Source: Fundidesulfovibrio soli (GTDB lineage: Bacteria; Desulfobacterota; Desulfovibrionia; Desulfovibrionales; Desulfovibrionaceae). From it: 35,243 nucleotides of DNA. The stretch spans positions 67,683 through 102,925 of the forward strand of contig NZ_JAKZKW010000014.1 in the NCBI RefSeq assembly GCF_022808695.1. The letters are read 5' to 3'. Each line of letters opens with the position of its first letter. Within the stretch, counting starts at the first letter, position 1. Positions 31,447-35,243 of the stretch are shown piece by piece. The notes beneath the pieces were generated by a model, which saw only the letters and a list, made by a program, of their open reading frames with translations, ran no database searches and was not told where the DNA came from. The position numbers and the translations under genes were made by a program.

Positions 31447-33204
31447 TTAGGGCTTGTAGCGGTCGCCGGGCACCAGCTGCTCGTAGGGCCGGGTGAAGGT
31501 CTCGATCTCTCCCGTGGCCATGTTCCTGCGGCTCTCCACGTGGCAGTCGTAGGCGGGGTCCACTTCCGGGTAGTCGGCGCGGGTCTGCCAGCCCTGCCAG
31601 CGGGTCTCCTTGCGGAACTTCAGGTGGTGGCAGAGCACCTCGGCCACGTCGATGCGGTCGATGACCTCGTGCACGCTCATCAGGTCGTGCAGGTCCGTGG
31701 CCGCCAGGTATTTCGTCTGCTCCCGGAGCATGGCCAGGTGTTTCAGCGCGTAGTCCAGCCGCTCCTCGTTGGTGCGGTAGAACTGGCTGGTGCCGCCCGC
31801 GTACTCGTCCATGAGCCGCTGCAGGCGCTCCTCCATCTCCAGGGCGCGCAGGCCGTCGAAGCCCTCCCCGCGCAGCAGGGGCGCGAACACGCGGGCCTTC
31901 TCCGCCTCGATCTGCGCGGCGTCGGGTTCGGGCAGCTCGAGCCCCTTGATGTAGTCCGCCGCTCCGCGCAGGGCCAGCTTGCCCTCGGCCGCGCAGCCGC
32001 CCACGAACTTGTTGGGGTTGCCCCCGGCGGTTTCCCCGGCGGCGAACAGGCCCGGGATGGTGGTCATGCGCTCCATGTCCACCCAGAAGCCGGACTGGGT
32101 GTGCCCGCCCACGATGTACGGGTCGGAGCCGTAGATCTCGATGGGCTCCTTCACGGGGTCCTGGCCGCGGCTGGCCAGGAAGAGCACGAAGCTGGGGCGC
32201 TCGTTAAGGTAGTCGGTCATCATCTGCTTGGCCAGCTCCGGCTCCATGCCGCGCGTGTCGCAGTAGGTGGGGCCGCGCCCGGCCAGCCACTCCTCCATGG
32301 GGGCGTTGGCGCGGATGTAGCGCGGAGCCTTGTCCGCGCCCAGGTGGGCGTAGCGCTGCTTCATGATTCGCTCGCCCTTGGCGTTGATGATGGGAGCCTT
32401 GTAGCCCACGGAGATGGTGTCCACGGGGCCGCAGAAGTCCTTGGTGCGGGTGGCGACCCAGCGCTGCTCCATGGATGTCATCTCGGCGCCCTGCCGGATG
32501 CCCACGGCGTAGCCGGTGCCCACGCAGTAGGGGCACATCCAGATCTGGTGATGGCTGTCCGTGGCGTCGGCGGTGTAGCTCTTGTAGAGCCCGGCCGCGC
32601 CGCCCGTGGCGTTGATGGTGGCCTTGGCGTTGAACACGTAGAACTTGCCGTCGCGCACGCCGAAGCCCAGCGCGCCCACGCAGCGTCCGCCGTCCATGAG
32701 CAGCTGGGTGCAGGCCACGCGGTTGTAGATCCGGGCTCCAGCCTCGATGGCCTTCTCGGCCATGATGGGCTTGAGCTGCTCGCCGTGGATGGAGATGTCC
32801 CAGGCGCCCCGGTAGCGGATCTTGCCCTCGGCGTCCCGCAGGATGGGCAGGCCCCAGCGCTCCAGGTCGTCCACGGATTCATTGAGCTCGCGGGCGTTGG
32901 AGAGGGCCAGGTCCTCCCGGATGGGGCCGCCGCCCACCTGGGAACGGCACCAGCGCACCAGGTCCTCGGGGGTCTTGCCTTCGGGGATGTAGGTGTTGAT
33001 GGCGTCCATGCCCGCCGAGCACGCGCCGGAGCGCATGATGTGGGCCTTCTCCATGATGACGACCTTGAGCGAGGGGTCGAGCTTGGCGGCCTCCACGGCG
33101 GAGAAGCAGCCGGCGTTGCCGCCGCCGATGATCAGGATGTCGCAGTCCACCTGGACGGTTTCGACGGCGTCCAGGCTGGTGGGATTTTGAACCATGCGGG
33201 GCAT
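31447..33204 (-). CDS. AprA-like FAD flavoprotein (APS reductase alpha paralogue)
   Basis: A 585-residue flavoprotein of the APS reductase/fumarate reductase group. It has the FAD motif IGGGNAGCFSAVEAA near residue 28, SGACSAGMDAINTYI and LNESVDDLERWGLPI, which align by eye with AprA, EQRWVATRTKDFCGP with the arginine expected to contact substrate, a GGH motif, and the FAD-binding end GLFAAGETAGGNPNKF. AprA itself is about 660 residues, so this is a shorter, diverged relative. With the AprB-like subunit it should be a cytoplasmic two-electron reductase or oxidase. Whether it acts on APS or another oxyanion or organic acid is unknown. Confidence 0.85.
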   Translation of the reverse strand: MPRMVQNPTSLDAVETVQVDCDILIIGGGNAGCFSAVEAAKLDPSLKVVIMEKAHIMRSGACSAGMDAINTYIPEGKTPEDLVRWCRSQVGGGPIREDLALSNARELNESVDDLERWGLPILRDAEGKIRYRGAWDISIHGEQLKPIMAEKAIEAGARIYNRVACTQLLMDGGRCVGALGFGVRDGKFYVFNAKATINATGGAAGLYKSYTADATDSHHQIWMCPYCVGTGYAVGIRQGAEMTSMEQRWVATRTKDFCGPVDTISVGYKAPIINAKGERIMKQRYAHLGADKAPRYIRANAPMEEWLAGRGPTYCDTRGMEPELAKQMMTDYLNERPSFVLFLASRGQDPVKEPIEIYGSDPYIVGGHTQSGFWVDMERMTTIPGLFAAGETAGGNPNKFVGGCAAEGKLALRGAADYIKGLELPEPDAAQIEAEKARVFAPLLRGEGFDGLRALEMEERLQRLMDEYAGGTSQFYRTNEERLDYALKHLAMLREQTKYLAATDLHDLMSVHEVIDRIDVAEVLCHHLKFRKETRWQGWQTRADYPEVDPAYDCHVESRRNMATGEIETFTRPYEQLVPGDRYKP

Positions 33205-33216
33205 GATGAGGTCCTC

Positions 33217-34773
33217 CTAGTAGGGCCAGGGGGCGTTGGGGTTCCAGACGGGCAGCCCGAACAGGGCGTACCAGGGGGCCATGACGCAGATGCCGAAGGC
33301 GATGGCCAGCAGGATGCAGACCCAGCCGGATTTGGCGTAGTCCGCCGTGGAGAAGGTGCCCGTGCCGTAGGCGATGACGGCGGCGGTGATCTGCGTGGGC
33401 AGCAGGTAGGCGAAGGTGTCCACGTTGCAGATCAGCAGCGTGAAGGCCACCGGGTGCAGCCCCACCTTGGGGGCCATGGCGAAGACGATGGGGGCGAGCA
33501 TGGCAACGGCTGCCACGTTGGAGAGCATGCCGATGCGCAGCACCTGCGTGCCGAGCATCATCACCAGAAGCGTCTGCCACCAGCCCATGCCCTGGACCAT
33601 CACGTGTATGTGGTCGGCCATCCATCCGGCCAGGCCAGACTTGCTCATGGCGTCGGTCATGGTGATGGCGCCACCGAGGAGTAGGAAAGTTCCCCAGATG
33701 GTGCGGTCCTGCACGGCCTTCCACTTGAAGGGGAACAGGCCCGGGATGAAAAGGATCATGATGCCCACCAGCCCGATCACGCCCAACTGGTACTCGTGGA
33801 ACACCACGGGGCTGCCCTTGCCGGTCATGAACAGCACGCCGACCAGGCCGAAGACTGCGAGCATGGCCCACTCGGAGCGGGTCATGGGGCCGAGTTCCTT
33901 GTGCTGGCGGTGGATTTCCTCGTGGCCGCCCGCGATGACCACGCCGCCGGTTTTGAAGTGGAAGCGCACCCACCACTGGGTCAGGGCGAACATGCCGATG
34001 TAGGGCAGATGCAGGAGCATCCAGTTGAAGTAGCCCAGGTTGCGGAAACCGCTCTTCTCGAAGAGCCCGGTCATGATGAGGTTGGGCATGTGCCCGGTGA
34101 GGATGAAAATGCCCGAGATCATGCTGGCGTAGACCATCGACTGGATCACGATGGCCTTCTTGGCCTCGCGTTCGCGCGGGGTGTCGCCCAGGATGTTGGT
34201 GATGCCCTGGACGACGGGCATGACCGTGGCGGCGCGCGCGTTGGCGGCGGGGATCAGGAAGGCCAGCACGATGTTCACCCAGAACATGCCCCAGATGATG
34301 CGCCCCACGTTGGAAGCCTTGATCTTGTCCAGGATGGCCAGGGCGATGCGTTTGTCCATTCTCAGGAGTTGGATGATGGCCCCGGCGAAGAACGCGAACA
34401 GGCACAGCCACACTTCATGGGTGGTGAAGCCGGAAAACACCTGGCCCATGGGCGGCCTGCCGTTGTTCCAGGGCAAGGCCTTGGTGAGCACCAAGAGCGT
34501 GGGGATGGAGATGCCCGTGATGCCGACGGGCATGGCCTCGGTGACCCACATGATCGATGCCCAGACCAGGATGGCCAGGACGGACATGCCCTCTGGCTTG
34601 AGCCCCTCGGGCAGCGGCAACACGTTGTTGATGAGGAAGAACAGGCCCCAGGCGGCGGCATACCCGCCCCAGGTGGTCAGGGGGCTTTGCCCGCACTGAC
34701 TGAGATTCTCGGAAATGTAGGTTCCGAGCCCTCCCCTGCACGAATTGACGGTCTCTGCGGACCCGTTGGCCAT
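33217..34773 (-). CDS. DASS/SLC13-family anion transporter
   Basis: A 518-residue multi-pass membrane protein with at least eleven hydrophobic segments. It begins after a polar N-terminus at about residue 33, and has ILVWASIMWVTEAMPVGITGI, FLIPAANARAATVMPV and the family's SNxAxxxxLAP pattern in LSNVAAVAMLAP. The family imports dicarboxylates, citrate, sulfate or related anions with sodium. Its stop is only 12 bp before the AprA-like start, so importer and reductase form one operon; the importer probably supplies the substrate. A good GGAGGTG precedes the ATG. Confidence 0.88.
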   Translation of the reverse strand: MANGSAETVNSCRGGLGTYISENLSQCGQSPLTTWGGYAAAWGLFFLINNVLPLPEGLKPEGMSVLAILVWASIMWVTEAMPVGITGISIPTLLVLTKALPWNNGRPPMGQVFSGFTTHEVWLCLFAFFAGAIIQLLRMDKRIALAILDKIKASNVGRIIWGMFWVNIVLAFLIPAANARAATVMPVVQGITNILGDTPREREAKKAIVIQSMVYASMISGIFILTGHMPNLIMTGLFEKSGFRNLGYFNWMLLHLPYIGMFALTQWWVRFHFKTGGVVIAGGHEEIHRQHKELGPMTRSEWAMLAVFGLVGVLFMTGKGSPVVFHEYQLGVIGLVGIMILFIPGLFPFKWKAVQDRTIWGTFLLLGGAITMTDAMSKSGLAGWMADHIHVMVQGMGWWQTLLVMMLGTQVLRIGMLSNVAAVAMLAPIVFAMAPKVGLHPVAFTLLICNVDTFAYLLPTQITAAVIAYGTGTFSTADYAKSGWVCILLAIAFGICVMAPWYALFGLPVWNPNAPWPY

Positions 34774-35102
34774 GCGTCACCTCCAGTAGGGCCGCGAATG
34801 CGGCTTGGTATGGTGGACGTCTAGCCCGAAGCGGGAAAGGAGAGTATCGCGGCGGCGATAAAGCGGGAAAATTCGTCTCTTATTGCTGCCGCAGCGCAAG
34901 GAGGGCATAGAAACAATAGGAAGCGATGGAATCAAATGGCTTGTCAGGCTTGCGGCTGAGGGTGCCCCCTTTTGTTGGATCGAACTGAGGCCCGTGCAGG
35001 TCGGAATAGGAGACGCCCTGCCACTTATCCAGCCGAGATGAGCAGACCGCCCGCCTGCGGGCCGCACCGCCTCCCCCTCCCCTCATTCCTGCGCTCCAAC
35101 GC
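34774..35102. promoter_or_regulatory. Upstream region of the DASS-AprBA-like operon with direct repeats
   Basis: A 329-bp gap. AAGCGGGAAA occurs at 34829-34838 and again at 34861-34870, 32 bp apart (about three helical turns). Between them, on the minus strand, GATACT lies 16 nt after TTTCCC and could be a promoter -10. No convincing gene: a 68-residue minus-strand frame at 34880-35086 is not supported. Confidence 0.4.
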
Positions 35103-35133
35103 AGAAAGGCCCGTCGTTAGACGGGCCTTTCTG
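35102..35133 (-). terminator. Terminator of the rRNA operon
   Basis: Positions 35102-35115 and 35120-35133 form a perfect 14-bp stem around GTTA, about 15 nt beyond the 3' end of the 5S rRNA gene. It is the likely end of the rRNA transcript and shields the DASS operon from read-through. Confidence 0.85.
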
Positions 35134-35147
35134 TTTGGGAAAAGGAT

Positions 35148-35243
35148 CCTGGCAGCGACCTACTTTCCCACCAGCGGTCCTGGCAGTATCATCGGCGATG
35201 GAGGGCTTAACTTCCGAGTTCGGAATGGGATCGGGTGTACCCC
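35148..35243 (-). rRNA. rrf: 5S ribosomal RNA, 3' part (gene runs off window)
   Basis: The sequence matches the complement of bacterial 5S rRNA: CCTACTTTCCCACC near the 3' end, CAGTATCATCGGCG, and AACTTCCGAGTTCGGAATGG in the conserved core. About 96 nt are present; the 5' end of the gene lies beyond 35243. The orientation implies that 23S and 16S genes lie to the right, transcribed leftwards. Confidence 0.93.

Noticed and set aside
31540-33684. 714-codon plus-strand open frame
   Set aside because: Antisense to the AprA-like and DASS genes; no domain pattern.
34880-35086. Small minus-strand frame between the 5S terminator and the DASS operon
   Set aside because: Only 68 codons, low-complexity start, no visible ribosome site or family; kept as non-coding.

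Overview
The window looks like a GC-rich chromosome segment from a sulfate-reducing deltaproteobacterium, most likely of the Desulfovibrionaceae. Pointers are the uniformly high GC, a paralogue of dissimilatory APS reductase (AprBA-like) beside a DASS anion transporter, a GC-rich intergenic hairpin of a kind I associate with Desulfovibrio relatives, and a MobA-like/HD fusion. The species cannot be named from the sequence alone.

The left two thirds (about 1-23,130) is entirely on the plus strand and reads as one large glycosylation island. (1) 270-7,548 encodes legionaminic acid synthesis by the GDP-sugar route (PtmA-type SDR, LegB, LegC, LegH, LegI, LegG, PtmE). It is followed at 7,555 by a Maf/DUF115 protein, the class that puts nonulosonic acids on flagellin. 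The CMP-activating enzyme (LegF/PtmB) is not in the window and may lie just upstream. (2) 9,453 is a cobalamin-binding-type radical SAM enzyme. (3) 11,288-17,252 is a compact carrier-protein module: two acyl carrier proteins, a DltA-like adenylating enzyme, a KAS III-like condensing enzyme, a NeuD-type acyltransferase, a CmcI-type methyltransferase/hydroxylase, a YkgJ-type metal-binding protein and an unrecognised 202-residue protein. (4) 17,304 is a probable glycosyltransferase. (5) 18,417-23,129 makes a CDP-linked sugar: glucose-1-P cytidylyltransferase, CDP-glucose 4,6-dehydratase, RmlC-like epimerase, NovU/TylC3-type C-methyltransferase and aminotransferase. The simplest reading is a C-methylated amino-dideoxy sugar that may be N-acylated by the carrier-protein module. 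This joint pathway is inference.

The right third (23,185-35,243) is all on the minus strand and converges on the island. In plus-coordinate order it holds a CgeB-like glycosyltransferase, a MobA-like/HD fusion, a small secreted protein, a NarL-type response regulator with its 7TM histidine kinase, a thioredoxin-type arsenate reductase, a Crp/Fnr regulator, an AprB-like ferredoxin, an AprA-like flavoprotein, a DASS transporter, a strong hairpin terminator, and the 3' part of a 5S rRNA gene running in from the right.

Non-coding highlights are two long palindromes (1-75 and 2,323-2,395) that share an 18-nt loop core but have different, self-complementary arms; an AT-rich palindrome before legB; and a pair of direct repeats 32 bp apart upstream of the AprBA-like/DASS operon. 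No tRNA, CRISPR array, insertion sequence or replication origin was seen.
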